Positions 22,371 to 34,565 of a DNA stretch of 64,000 bases are shown one piece after another; positions within the stretch are counted from its first letter, which is position 1; every line of letters begins with the position of its first letter. The notes under the pieces were generated by a model. That model had not been told where the DNA came from. It did no database searches and saw only the letters and a list, made by a program, of their open reading frames with translations. The position numbers and the translations under genes are program-made. The DNA is taken from NCBI GenBank assembly GCA_963969395.1, contig OZ017801.1, positions 21,271,611-21,335,610 on the forward strand, in the 5' to 3' direction. This stretch comes from Pseudoscleropodium purum (lineage: Eukaryota > Streptophyta > Bryopsida > Hypnales > Brachytheciaceae).

Positions 22371-25300
22371 CTATGGCACATCAGAGAAGAAGACTTGTGT
22401 TGTTTGGTTGGAAAAAATAAAGGGCTCCGACATGCGTGGTAGTTTGTGCTTGAAGTTGACCATCAAAAAGCCAGCGTCATCACGGACATACGTTGCATTG
22501 CCTCTATTATCTGTAGTCTTCATCCATTGGCATCGGAAAAGAATGATTGGTGTATGTAGTGGCCCATAGTCAAGCTTCAATATGTCCTTTAGAACTCCGA
22601 CGTAGTTCACGGACACATCCGTTGCATCTGCAGTCGGTACTTCAAAAACCGAAGCTACTCCGGAATTATATGTTTGGAAACGATGTGTATCTCCATCATC
22701 TACTTTGAAATGGCTACCGAATGATTTCATCTTCGTATATCTTGCTGCCTTCTGTGATGGTTTTCTGATGAGCATCAATCGATCCTTGTCATTAGGGTTT
22801 GTCACATCGAATGCCGAGTTCTGTACTACATTCGGGAGCCAGTCCTCAAATGCTGGAATAGTCCCATCTTGCTGAACTTCGGCCTTCCAATTCCTATAGT
22901 TGAAGGTAGAAATGTGAACCTCCAATACATAGAACTCAAAATAGAGACCACTTCCTACAAGATTTCAACTACAGCAAAAGGAGTTCACGGTTTAGGTGAT
23001 CAGTGGTTTCTTCTGATCAATGACTCGGTTACAACTACACTTAGTCATTTTATAGTAAGAGCTGTCATCCAATGACTAGCTGTGACTCATAGTTGACTAC
23101 ACAACAACTCGCACTTCACTTTGTCATTGCTACTAACATAGAGTATTTCAGCATTGTTCATCTTGGTATTGCACATTCTTTTCCATTGGAAGACATAGAA
23201 AATAGAATAAAAAAAATAGTACATCTGTGCCTAACGTACATATGCATAGAAAACAAATAAGGTATACCGTCTACTTACAAATAATTTTGCTGCAAACAAG
23301 ACACATTGGCTAAAACGTACTGATGTGCCACATCCCGGAGTGTAGGAGTCATCATGTACGGTCTTCCTACGCCCTGTAGCACCTCCTCTGCATCGCCATA
23401 CTCTTCGTCAGCATCCCAGACACGCCTCTCTGTGAATTGAAAGCTCTGTAGGTACTTCGTTACAAATCCAATGCATTCATCTTTGAGGTATCCCTCAGCC
23501 ATACATGCTTCAGGGCGAGCCAAATTCCTCACATGATTTTTCAGTGTTTTCATGTACCGTTCTATTGGGTACATCCACCTTGCGTTGACTGGACCACATA
23601 AGTCCAACTCTTGAACCAAATGATATGGGTGGTGTGTCATTATGTCAAAGAATGACGGTGGGAATTCCATCTCCAACAAAGCCATGGTCTCCGCCACATC
23701 GGCTTCCAAGGAAGAGAATTCAGCGGGATTGTATGCTTTAGTACAAATTCTTCTGAAAACCTTACTCATCCTCATGATAGCCATCCTGGGACCTGGTTCC
23801 ATCAAACCTCTCAAAGCCAATGGTAATATTTGTTGCATTAAGACATGATAATCATGAGACTTCAGTCCACCAAAGTTTTTCTTACGTAAGTGCTTGCCCA
23901 AGTCGGAGGAATAGCCTGTTGGTGTCTTCAAAGACTCAATGCACGTTAAGAATACTTCAAGCTCTGCATCTCTCAATACATATGGTGCTGCAGGTTTCAC
24001 CATCTTCATTGGATTCCTCGGGTGCGCAGTTAGCCACAAATGCGGTCGTATATTCCGCCTCTGTAAGTCCCGCCTTACTTTCACAGTGTCTTTCTTCCCA
24101 GTGATGGTTTTCAAAAAGTTCTTTGCCAAGTTCATTTCGCAATGCATGACATCCAAAGTGTAGTGAATAAGCAATTTCTGCATGCACTCAGGAGACGGTA
24201 TAAGAATTCAATCGTGAATTGTTGTCTGCGCTGGAGCAATGAATAACTATAATTTCACTGCATGACTATGGCACGTTTGAGAAATGACTAATTAGTAGGA
24301 CAGACACAGTTGAAAGAGAGTCACTGCTAAGTCACTACTGTCCACCTTACAACTAAGTAACACCTATCCTATTGTCTCATTATTGTACTTGTAGTCTGCG
24401 ACCACCACACTGGAACATCGGCACCTCAATTAACAAGTTCTTTATATGCATAGTCTGTAGGCCAATACCATAGACAGACAATCTAAAGTGGTTTGACAAT
24501 AGACCACTAGATCAGTAAACTGCATTAACTTGTTCGTGGAAATTAGAATTGAACTCTAGAAAGTCTTCAATACTTAATTTGACACATATTACCAGCGTCT
24601 GAAGACAACATTACCTTCCAGTAAGGCAACCTGTACAGGATGCTCAATCGTTTGACACCATGCACTTTAGATGGGTCCCTTGATCCTGCTTCTCGATTTG
24701 GCGCTGCTTTCCATGCTTCATAGTCGGCTGCATGCTGTAGCTGTTCCTCAACCGTCACTCGTGGAGGCTTCAGTCGATTCTCCATACAACCATCAAATAA
24801 GTCTTTCATGTGAGCTGACTTGTAATTGTGTCTTTCTGGCAACCAACGCCTAGTCCCACCATATGTCTGCTTCCCCAGCTCCATAGAATGCTGTGCACCC
24901 AAGTTTGAACCGCACCAAGGACAAGTAGCAAATCCTTGATGGGAAAATCCGCCAACCACCCCATAGCCGGGAAAATCATGAATCGTCCATAGGAGCATGG
25001 CCCGCAATGTGAATGCTCTTGCTAAGACTTCCTTTGCTATGTCATAAGCTGGAACACCTTCCCACAATTGCAATAACTCTTCTACTAGTGGCTCTAAGTA
25101 CACATCAAAATTTTCACAAATGACAGACTGCCTCCCCGGGATCAATAAAGACAACATGATGAAGAACTTCTTCGTGCTCAACCAAGGTGGAAAATTATAA
25201 TTCAGTAGAAGCACCGGCCAAGTAGACCAGTTGGACCGATTCTGCTTATACGGATTCACCCCATCTGCGGCTAGAGCGAAATGGATATTTCTAGGGTCGT

Positions 25301-26378
25301 TGCTAAAAGTGGGGTCAACATTTTTGTAAAAATGCCGCCATGCCTTTGAGTCACAGGGATGCCGGACCAAACCATCCCCGCCTTCCCGATCGCTCCTATT
25401 CTCGGAATGCCAGAGCATCAGTTTTGAAATGCTGGGGCTCCTGAACATTCTTTGTAGTCTTGGTATGATGGGGAAGTGCCTCAGAACCTTCACAAGTAAC
25501 ATCTTCCTTTCCTCATCTCTATACCTAGGCCCATCGCATTGAGGGCACCGCATTGCATCTGCGTGTAAGCCTCTGAAAAGGATGCAACCTGTTTGACAAG
25601 CATGTATGCTTGTGTAGGCAAGTCCCAATGTCTGTATCAAAGAACGTGTTGCGTGGTAGTTCTTCGGCAAACAATTCCTGTCAGGCAATATGTGACCATG
25701 CAAGATATTGAACAACTCATCCGCAAAGGTATTACTGACTCCATGCATTGTGCACAAGTTCATAAGCAAAATTGTGGCTGCTAGCTTTGTGCACTTGGCG
25801 CCACTAAAAAGATCTTGAATTGCCTCTTGTAAGTGGCGAGGATCAAACTGTCGGTCCTCCCAAGCGGCTTCTCCAATTTCACCGGCAGGCACCCCATCAG
25901 CAAGACCTTCGTCATTCTCTGGTGGGCCTTGCATTGACCCAATGCTGCACTCATCGTGCAGTGAATCGGCGGTCATGAAGGCTTCTGCCACTTCTTCAAG
26001 AACTCTGTCTTCAATATCATTTGTCCCATCGTCATGAGTGAATGCATTTTCAAGGATCCCTCGCATATCCACTTGGGCATCCACACCCACGCTACAATTG
26101 TCATGGGAGCCCCAGAATTCGTCTTCCCATTCATTGTCGGACAAGTCTCGAGTGCCAGGCCCTCTCCACACCCTGAACCGTGGATGCCGTCCATTTCGCA
26201 TGAGGTGTTCCCGCACATTTTTTATGAGCAGCTTGCGTTGACCTTGGCAATCCATGCACAGGCAATGGATTCTGGAAGCATTGAGTTGACGAGCTCGCTG
26301 AAACTCGCGAATCCATAATCTCTCATCGCGGAGACGTTGCCTTTGTGGATTTGAAAGGGGCAAGCGCGCTGGTAGCAT
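22371..26378 (-). CDS. tnp2: TNP2-type CACTA transposase, three exons
   Basis: The CDS joins exons 24615-26378, 23279-24177 and 22371-22950, all GT-AG and in phase, giving 1080 residues. Exon 1 has an N-terminal CxxC (HCLCMDC, ~39-44), acidic linker, a zinc-binding CxxxC...CxxC near 261-281, then the TNP2 core with ALAADGVNPY around 368-377 and NWSTWPVLLLNYNFPPW. Exon 2 continues with LDVMHCEMN (~596-604) and the DUF4218 region; exon 3 is DUF4216 (VLKDILKLDYGPLHTPIILF). TNP2 proteins are the DDE/D-type catalytic subunit of CACTA elements. The frame ends at TAG (22371) after FFSDVP, yet the same frame goes on with KPGWKIVLQKEARAKREV to 22164; relatives usually have an acidic or Gln residue there, so I read this as a late nonsense mutation. 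The catalytic region looks complete. The exon 3 acceptor (GGAAG|T) is the least certain boundary. Confidence 0.88.
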
Positions 26379-27597
26379 TTTGATCGTACACTTCTGAACT
26401 TCAACAACTACACGAGGATGTCATTTTCAAATGTGAGTTCCAAAAATTTTCTGAATACTAACCTTGACAACAGAATTATGAAATGCCAGAAAATTTCCAA
26501 GCAGACCACACTTAAATTTCTTCACATGCAATGAAAACAGACTACGATATGACTATTGTAAACTCATAGCCAACTTCATGAAAGTACAAAATGACTGAAG
26601 AGCCCGAAGGTCAACTAAGTGACAACTACATACAACTACAGAATGACTTCAACAAGTTAATACCTAGTCATTTACCAACGTCTCTCATTCTCAAACAAAG
26701 TAATGACTTCGCAGGGTTCACGTTGAGTCCTACCTTGTCTACTTCATTGCACAATGACGTAGTCCATATAATTTCAAGGGGAAGTCCACACTTGAATACA
26801 ATTTTCCTGACATGTACATAGCATCCCCTTCATTTCACATGGCTTCTCAACACAACAAGAAACTGAAGGAGAATGTACATGGGCAACGTAGCATATGCAC
26901 AAGGAACCACAGCATGGCATGTAAGGGAAAATAGAAGAACTTTTGAAAGCACAGTAATTCAAATTAAGACTGTCGGATCATCTTACAGAGCATCGTGAAG
27001 TACAACATTTAGTGCTTGAGGTAAGTTCGGCATAATTCTGAAGACGTATGAGCAGTTTAGGGTTGAAAGCACTTAAGAAATTCAGGGTTCATTGAAAGGC
27101 AATTTCTACAATAAAAGGCTAACACTCCGTGCCCTCAAAGGCAATCCCACAAAATTATCACCGACACAGAGCACGAACATTGCTCTCATGATTGACGTCC
27201 ACAAGAAAAGGACCAAATTCAGTGGACATTTATTACCGTATCAAGAGGTGATTCTCTGCCGTCGTTCTATAGCGACACAGAGTACTGGCTACTATAGGCT
27301 TCTTCGTTATTTACTTTAGCAGAATTTCTTCAATGACACTAGGAAGGCAGCAAAATCAAGATTCACGACAAAGCCGGCTCTTTTGCATTCTCCTATTTCA
27401 TCGCAGCTGCGGCACGCGGTCATCACTTCTCTTCCTATGACAGACGTCCGATCACTTAGGCGCCTGCAAGATAGTGATGGAGCAGGAAAAAGGTGTGCAT
27501 ACCCTTGTTTCTTAGTAACGCGCTGCTTGTGAACGTCAATCCCTACAGTACTATTGTTGGGCACTACGGGCATTTCACTAACCTAATTCAAAAGCAG
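26379..27597. promoter_or_regulatory. Central spacer and presumed divergent promoter of the CACTA genes
   Basis: This 1.2-kb region lies between the starts of the two divergent transposon genes and has no convincing coding sequence. It contains several AATGACT/AGTCATT motifs (for example near 26590, 26641, 26664 and 26701). Because subterminal motifs of this kind bind TnpA in En/Spm, autoregulation from here is plausible but unproven. Core promoter elements could not be assigned. Confidence 0.45.
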
Positions 27598-30500
27598 ATG
27601 GAGGAAGAGAAGACGGCAACAGGAGACGAGGGAAAGTCTGCCTAAGAATTAGAACGAGACAAGCGTGTGCAGCTCTTACGGCAAAAAATGAAGCCTATGG
27701 AAGTGGCCATCCAAAGAATGTAAGTCCTCAGCCTTCTGTTCTTCATGCACTGGAGTTCTTGTGCAATTTCTGTCCGTTTTTCTTGTTTAGGGCTCAACTG
27801 CTACATTAATTGGTCTCGGAAGCCAAGTCCAGTCATTGTATAGTAGACTTCCAGTTGCAGCGTACTACTCATGTATGACTGCGTTTGTTATTCTAGTAGC
27901 GCTCAAGTCATTGTAGAGTCATACATTAGTTTAGTGGGCATAAATTAGTTGAATAAGTTGAGGAGTACTAGAAAACCGCCACATTGCACACGTGTGGCGG
28001 CTGTATGGCGGCGTACGGAGGCTGCAAAGGCTAGCGAAACCCTAAACCCATTCTGAGGCACGAACTTTGGAGTAGAGAGTTTGTCGACATTCAAGGTAGC
28101 ATGCGCTCTTGTATTTTGTTTGACCTACCTCGTAGCGACGTATTGGACTATAGTAAGCTGTGAATTCATGTGTGTAGGACAAAGGATTTGAATCCCCAGA
28201 AAGAAGTATTGCTTGAGGCAGCTAATGCAGGAAGGGGTCACATTGCAAGAGAGAACTTTGGATTGCCCAGACGAAGTCATCCAACGTTGCCAGTGAGGGG
28301 AAATGCACGACGCAGGAGCAAGCGCGTGCAGAGGAGGGGCAAAATGAGTGCAGATGCGGCTTCCTCTTTCGACGAAACCAAAACAGACGACGAAGGTATT
28401 GCCGCAAGTATGATGACTCTAGCAATTGTGTGTGCACATGTTCAGAGCAAGGCGACCTCGGAGGTCCTGCCTACAGGTAATTTGCCCTTCTCGCGGTGTG
28501 GGCCTCCTCGTACGCTGAGTAGGGTTTGTAAACGTCATCGTAGTGGAGAATGGTACGTATAGAAGTTGCATTCTATGACGGCTATAGTATGATTTGTTTT
28601 GTTAGAAAAGATGGCGGTTTCTACTTCACTATATACACGCTGTAGTTCAAGTAAAACTCTTGGATAGAGAAGCAGATTTGACTCACAATTGTACTTCTTC
28701 TTTACTTGCAAGATGGAAGAGCAATGCCACACAGGGAAGGACTTGAGCGGTTTAGGGTTGCTGATGAAAATATTATTGGACGTGGATGCAGGTAAAGGTA
28801 GTACGATGCAAGTGTTTGACTCAGAGGACGATGACTTGGACGCTGAGGAGAACCTCATCGACAAAAGGCAGAAGCGCAAGAGAGTCGACGTGCAAATGCG
28901 GTCCCCTATACAAATTCACCGACCGCGGTCTCCAATTGCACAACGCGCCTCAGAAGTACCAACGCAAGCAGGGCTTCCATATGCTGGGAATTGGCAATGG
29001 GTGCCTAACGGCCAATGGATGCAACCACCGCAGTGGGGTGCTGGGCCACAACCTTCCTCAGCTCCCTATCCGGACAGGTGGGTGGGAAATTCTCTAGGAC
29101 AAGACTTTAGCGATGCAGGCGAAATGTCTGCAGATAGCGTGGGAAGGGCATCGCGACGTCTGAAACGCAGCATCTATGATGAGGGAAGGAGGGAGCGGAG
29201 CAGGGTTGGCAAAAAACCCCACAGCATCACAGTCACTGATGACGGAGAAATTGATGCTGGTTGTGTGGGGAAAAATGCTTGGGACAGCTCAATGAGGACA
29301 TATGTGCCACGTATTCTTGACATGAGTATCATAGATTGGGAAAAATAAAAGCATGAGAGCGTGCAGAAGTTGAGGAATACCCTGGACAATGACTTCAAGT
29401 ACTTAGGCAACAAGTTGAGCATGCTGGGCTTCAGGAATGCCATCAAGAGGTACTTGAAGACAGAGCGCTCTAGGTTGAAGGCTCATTTCCTAAGCAGCGC
29501 AGAAGATGAATGCCCATCTCACGTGAATCCAGATCAGTGGAGTAGGCTGCAGGATTATTGGAGTACAGAGACGCAACAAAAGAAAGCGGCGACAATGGCC
29601 CATGCAAGGAGGCAAGTGAAGAATTTCTCCGCTGTGGGCCGAAAAGGGAAAGCCGGAAAGGAGGCAGAGTTGGTGAGATTAGGGTTCTCCATTTTCCACG
29701 TTCGGAAGATAGTATTACCTTTGTTCTTGCTTGTTCTATGCTTTCACTTGTAAAGAATATGTGCAAATGAATATGCCGCGTTTGAATGCTATTACCATGT
29801 TGGATGCAGAAGGAGGGAAGGCCTACCAGCTCAGGACTAATGGACATTGTAGATGGAATGCAGTTATCTGTAGGCCATGTTGGACGCGGATCGGTGAGGC
29901 CCTTTGAACTTCTCTCACATTTTATGTTTTCATGTTGCTAAACAATGAGTGGCGTCATCTCTACAGTGGTTGTAGCGCAGTCATGACCCAGTCGCATTTT
30001 CTGTTGTACGTAGGTGAACAAGTCAAAACGTAGTCATTCAGCAGTAGGCAAGTCATTGATCAGTGACCCCATTGGTAGAAACTTGATAATTGACTAACTC
30101 TGGAGTTTCCCTTGTTTGAATGGCAGTTGAGAATTTTAGGGTCTCACCGCAAGAGATTCAGCAAGAATATGTGCTATAGAGAAGTCTCAGACAAACTTGA
30201 AGGGCGAGTTCTCGAAAGTTCTTGTGAGTACAGCAGCTACGAACAACGCAGTAGAAGAGCTGAAGTCAATGTTCAGCATTTTCATGGGGAAAATGAAGGA
30301 CACTTCCCATGGAAGCCCCTCAGCATCTAAGTCTCCTGTGGAGATTCAGACGTCCATTTTGCTTCAAGAGGGAGACAGAGCCGACTTAATGACCAATCCT
30401 TGTCGAAAAAAAGTGCCCAGATCTGAGTCACTTCCTCCTCCCGGCCCGTCGCAGACAACTAGTGCGGCTGAAGAACCGCTGCACTTGGAAGTGCAGTCAC

Positions 30501-32554
30501 CCTCTGGAGAAGAAGGCAAGAAACAGGCACCCTGCGCCGGAGAGAAAGAGAGATCATCCCCGACCCCAATATGTCAAACTATGAGTCCAAAGCCGAAAAC
30601 AACATTGAATCCGCGTATGAAGACTAGCATTCCGATGTGCAATGTGGACGAGACTATTTCGAAATGCACACAAGGAATTCCGAAGGTTGTACAAGGCAAT
30701 GATTTCTTGGCCGACGCGAGCGACATCCCTGTGGACGGAATTGGCCAATGTCCTCCATCGGAAGTGCAGAATCGGGAGTTTGTGAATGTGGACACCAGCA
30801 AAGTGGACTCCGACACGCATATTACTAGCGGTGATGCAAGTAATATCGTGGATCTTGAAGAGGATGGAGAGAACAAAGTGGAGGACCCCAGAGAACTTGT
30901 GGAACCAATTGCTGCTCCAACCAAGTCTTCCCCTCCTAAGCAGAAGAAGGCAACAAAAGCAGTGGATGTGGTCCAAGCTGGGAAAAACATGGTGGACAAC
31001 TCAGAGAAGGCAGTGGAAGCAAGTGGTGCTCCAACGAAATCTTCTCCAAAGAAGCAGAAGAAGCTAACGAAAGCATCCACTGAGGTAAATGCAGAGGCAG
31101 CACTCCCTGATTTTGGGTCAGATCAGGTGAGAGCTGCTTCGAATTTACGCATTGTACCCATCGAAAATGCAAAAGCGAAATTGCTAATTTTCAACATTCA
31201 TGGGACCTTACTGGATTGTAGTCTGGCTGAGGAGAAGAATCCAAACTCTAGAATTAGGCCCACGTTGAGAACGAAGAGCAGGAGGGTATTTTTAAGACCA
31301 TGGTTGCAACCCTTTTTGGCACGGTGCTTCTTTAATTTCACAGTGGGATTTTGGGGCAGTAAGAGTCAGTCTTACATGGAAGACATTGTGCCCACAATGA
31401 TAGAAAGGCAAGGACATTGTGACTTCAGTCCTCTCTTTGTGTGGGGTGGGAAGAAATGTGAGGCTGTACAGTTTGAGGGCGGCAAACCAATAGCTTGGGG
31501 GAAGCCTTTGTCAAAAGTTTACAGTGAATGGCCTCAATTTAGCCCCTCAAACACTGTGGTCGTTGACAACAATGCATCAAGAGTGTCATGCAATCCGCAA
31601 GCCAATGTCGTCATCACCAGTGCGTTCTATGTTGCTGATTTGGCAAAACTAGCTGATGACAACAATTACTTGAAGTCCACATTGTAGCCACTTTTGAAAG
31701 CTCTGTATGTCGCTACAGATGTGAAGGAGTTCCATGCACAGAATGCTTCACATGTGTAGAACAATGCAGTTCAAGGGCATGATTTGACACAGAATTCAGA
31801 TCTCAGTGACAATGCGCTTATAGAGGAAGGTGAGGGGACTTGTGGACCACAAGGTTCAAGCTCATTCGTGTCCCCTCACCTTCTAATTGTTTTCAATTCT
31901 AACAAAAAATTTGTGTGTGTTTGTTGAAGGCACGGAAAAGAGAGACAAGGGCAAAGACGACAGCGGCAGAGGACAAGAACCATGACTCTTCCAAAAAAAA
32001 GGTGAGATGTTGAAGCCTGAATGTGTTGGAGTACACAAATTTCATTCGGGGAATTAGAAGGCTGAGGTCAATGTTGTTTCAATTGTATGACTCAAGAATG
32101 ACTGCCTAGTCATTTGGTAGTTGCATTATCCTCATCCAGTCCTCATATGTGACTCAACTGGGGAAGTTGTTAGTCAATTTTCAGTTATTTATTGTATGAG
32201 TGACTACATTGGCAATGAGAAGTATGTTTTGAAGGTCCCACGGGCAGGAGTACTTCCTGTATCTAACAAAACAAATCTATCTTTCAGCTCAGCTTGTATG
32301 ACAATGTGTACCTTGTCAATCCACGATCCACTCGGCAGAAGGTGGCTTTGGGAAGAATCAGCGGTATAGGAGGGATAGATAAATTCCATGGCATGCTCAT
32401 TCCGGATGGTTGGTTTAGAGTGGACGTGCGGGAGGTTTTGCAACCGAAGGTGTCGTTGATGTTTCCCAAGCCGGAGGCTGACCAAGAAGTAATGCACGAT
32501 GTTCAAGGTGGAAACGTCATTTGGGATTCCAAGTACATAAAGTTGAACCCATGA
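27598..32554 (+). pseudogene. TnpA/Ptta-like CACTA gene with an embedded FCP1-like domain
   Basis: Seven exons fit GT-AG rules: 27598-27719, 28178-28476, 28813-29672, 29810-29893, 30140-31829, 31931-32002, 32288-32554. Phases agree except at the junction after 31829, which is off by one base. Exon 3-4 encode a Ptta/En/Spm transposase domain (RNTLDNDFKYLG; NPDQWSRLQDYWSTETQQKK; then KEGRP). Exon 5 starts with a helical segment, then a Lys/Ser/Pro-rich linker in which APTKSSP(P/K)KQKK appears twice, then an FCP1/NIF-type HAD domain. The last exon (YLVNPRSTRQKVALGRISG to WDSKYIKL) is the C-terminal module typical of CACTA TnpA-like proteins. In-frame stops are TAA 27643, TAA 29346, TAG 31685 and TAG 31757; each can arise by one C-to-T or G-to-A change. 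The gene is broken in this copy. Confidence 0.75.
31172..31760 (+). other. FCP1/NIF HAD-like domain without catalytic aspartates
   Basis: Within exon 5 of the transposon gene, a beta strand leads to F-N-I-H-G-T-L-L-D (31190-31216), where FCP1/SCP CTD phosphatases have D-x-D-x-T. Further landmarks keep the fold's order: FLRPWLQPFLARCFF (the 'RPG...FL' helix), VGFWGSKSQSYMEDIVP (the 'WTAS..YA' strand-helix), GKPLSKV, and NTVVVDNNASRVSCNP (the 'vDDsp...np' loop). Both motif-I aspartates are replaced by Asn and His, so phosphatase activity is not expected; a binding or structural role is more likely. The open frame is interrupted at 31685 and 31757 near the end of the domain. Confidence 0.7.
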
Positions 32555-33481
32555 GATTACTTCGCTGCTGGTGTAAGTGTAGTGTAACATTTGCATGCAA
32601 GACTGATAGCCCTCTATAGTACAGAATTGTCGTACTTCTAAAGGAAGAGGGCACATATTTTGATTTTAGAGTGGTCAATGTCTTGAATTCTCACAAAACC
32701 TTGTGTGTAATAATTCAGAGAAATGCAATCATGGATGTAGACATTGACAAAATGCTTTAGTTGTCTTCCATTTTGTAATGGTATGTGCATCCATTGCTTG
32801 TACAACTATTTTTCTTCTCAATAGTTCTCATGTTGGTTGGCTTACTTAGCTATCAATTTTCTATCATTTTCATGAAAGCAAATGCTGAGCTATACAACCA
32901 CATCGTACTAAAACAGCTTCTAAGCTTCATTACGTTGTCAATCCTAGTATTGAAATATAACTGAGATGAAACTCAAGTGCAACTGCAGTAGCACTTAAGC
33001 ATAGGAGACTGACTACTGTTTAACTACCACTTCACTAAGCTGCAGTTGCAATTGCAACAATACACAATGACATGACTGTAGTTCAACTGAATCCCTACTA
33101 GGGAATAACTACACCAGAACTTGTTGTCCATTTGAACGTCTGAACATTGGATTGAACCGCCTACCAGCAATTGCCATGTGGACTAAGTGGGGCCCACCAT
33201 CAGAACTCGACTATAGTGGGACTAAAAAATGACTACACTATGACTAACGAACCCAAGTGCCACGTCATGCAGACCTGAACACGTCAGAGGCCACGTAGGA
33301 ATAATTCATCCAAAACTTTCCTTGTACGATGATGGATGGTGATATTAAGAATGCAGTCATGTCCTAAAGGACTCGTCCACAATGATTACGGAGCCCCATT
33401 TTTACAGGCAGTCATATATGTCCGAAATGACTGAAAACGTAGTCATTTACGTAGTCATAGAATGCCTATATTCTTGTAGTG
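32555..33481. repeat. Right subterminal motif region of the large CACTA element
   Basis: Non-coding DNA downstream of the TnpA-like gene. From about 32990 to 33481 TGACTA, AGTCAT and AATGACT motifs are dense, ending with AACGTAGTCATTTACGTAGT and the terminal inverted repeat TTCTTGTAGTG. Confidence 0.7.
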
Positions 33482-34255
33482 TTGCCACACTATAATCACA
33501 TGTAGGATACATGTTACTTGTTCAAACTACACCACAATGAAAAAGCTAGGACCTTAGTTAGGTGGTAAGTATAAGAGGTTTAAAGTATAGTGATAGTTTT
33601 TTACAATCAAGTCATAGCATCATATTGAGAGCAATGCTCTTTCTAGGAATGGTACCAAAGATATTTGATTAAGGTGGGTGGTCATTCAAGGTCACAAAAT
33701 AAATGGCCCAATTAGAAAGGTATTAATTTTTGGTACTCTTATCCAAGGCTTTTTTAATATATTTTTGGTGCCAAATTGCACTAGAAAAAAATAATTTGTC
33801 TAAAAATGGCAATAAAATGTGAAGTTTTTTGCCAAAAAAAATTTCAAATTTAAAAAAAATCTTCGATGAAATTGCCAGATTGTCGATGAAAATAGAATCA
33901 TAGACATGTAATATGTATTAATTTTCTATTTTCTCTTCAAAATGTGGATGAATGATGAAATTTAGAACACTACTATAACATTTTATATCACCATTTGGGC
34001 TCCTCATAAAAAAATGACAAAAAAGAGTCGTATTTCTACCTCAAGATTAAGGTTTGAGATAGATTGGGATTATTATCATAACTACTAGAATTTTTCAACT
34101 TAATCTCATGCAATTATGCAAATCACTTGGTGAAAATTATAAAACGGAAGTTCTAAAGACAGGATTATACTAGAGTTGTGAGTTTAGATATGATTTTTTT
34201 GAACCTAGATTGTCCTAGTCTTTCAATTTTTTTTAAGTTAGGAGGTTCAAAAAGC

Positions 34256-34380
34256 GCATAGGCTCTAAAAGCACCCACTTCCACAAATGTACACTATATG
34301 TACATGTTTCTTTTTTGTAGCCTTCATCCATGTACAAATAGTGTACATTTTAGGAAGTGGACGTTTCTAAAGCCCTATGC
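34256..34380. repeat. 125-bp foldback (MITE-like) structure
   Basis: Arms 34256-34307 and 34328-34380 are inverted copies with about 80% match. The outer ends are GCATAGG(C/G) and shared pieces are CCACTTCC and AAATGTACACTAT(A/T)TGTACATG. The ~20-base loop is T-rich. No clear target-site duplication could be assigned. Confidence 0.65.
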
Positions 34381-34440
34381 CATTTCCACTTCAATCTTTC
34401 ATAACTAATTCCACAAAGCTCTAAAAAATATGAAACGACT

Positions 34441-34565
34441 TAGATTAGATGCCAATTCCACTTATCTTTCAAGTAAAATTTACTGAAAAATATTTCAAGA
34501 AGTTTTATGTCCCCCAAAATCAATTCTAGCTCTTAAATGGTCAGTTTATGGACCTACTACATAAA
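34441..34565. repeat. Dispersed repeat, copy 2 (partner at 1-125)
   Basis: Direct-orientation relative of the first 125 bases of the window, diverged. It lies immediately after the foldback structure and may belong to the same longer repeat. Confidence 0.6.

Larger units (their letters stand above)
21590..33481. mobile_element. 11.9-kb CACTA element with two divergent genes
   Basis: The left terminus is CACTACAAGAAAAACC and the right terminus, reverse complemented, CACTACAAGAATATAGG, giving an 11-bp perfect inverted repeat. The 3-bp target duplication TTG is perfect (21587-21589 and 33482-33484). Inside are a TNP2 transposase gene on the minus strand (22371-26378) and a TnpA/Ptta-like gene on the plus strand (27598-32554), transcribed away from a 1.2-kb central spacer. 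The motif AATGACT/AGTCATT and variants crowd both subterminal regions, the central spacer and most introns. Both genes carry in-frame stops, so this copy is probably not autonomous now. The perfect ends and duplication show a genuine transposition event. Confidence 0.95.

Noticed and set aside
28713..28791. Extra exon in the TnpA-like gene
   Set aside because: A plausible acceptor and donor exist and the frame is open, but joining 28476 directly to 28813 keeps phase, whereas including this piece breaks it.
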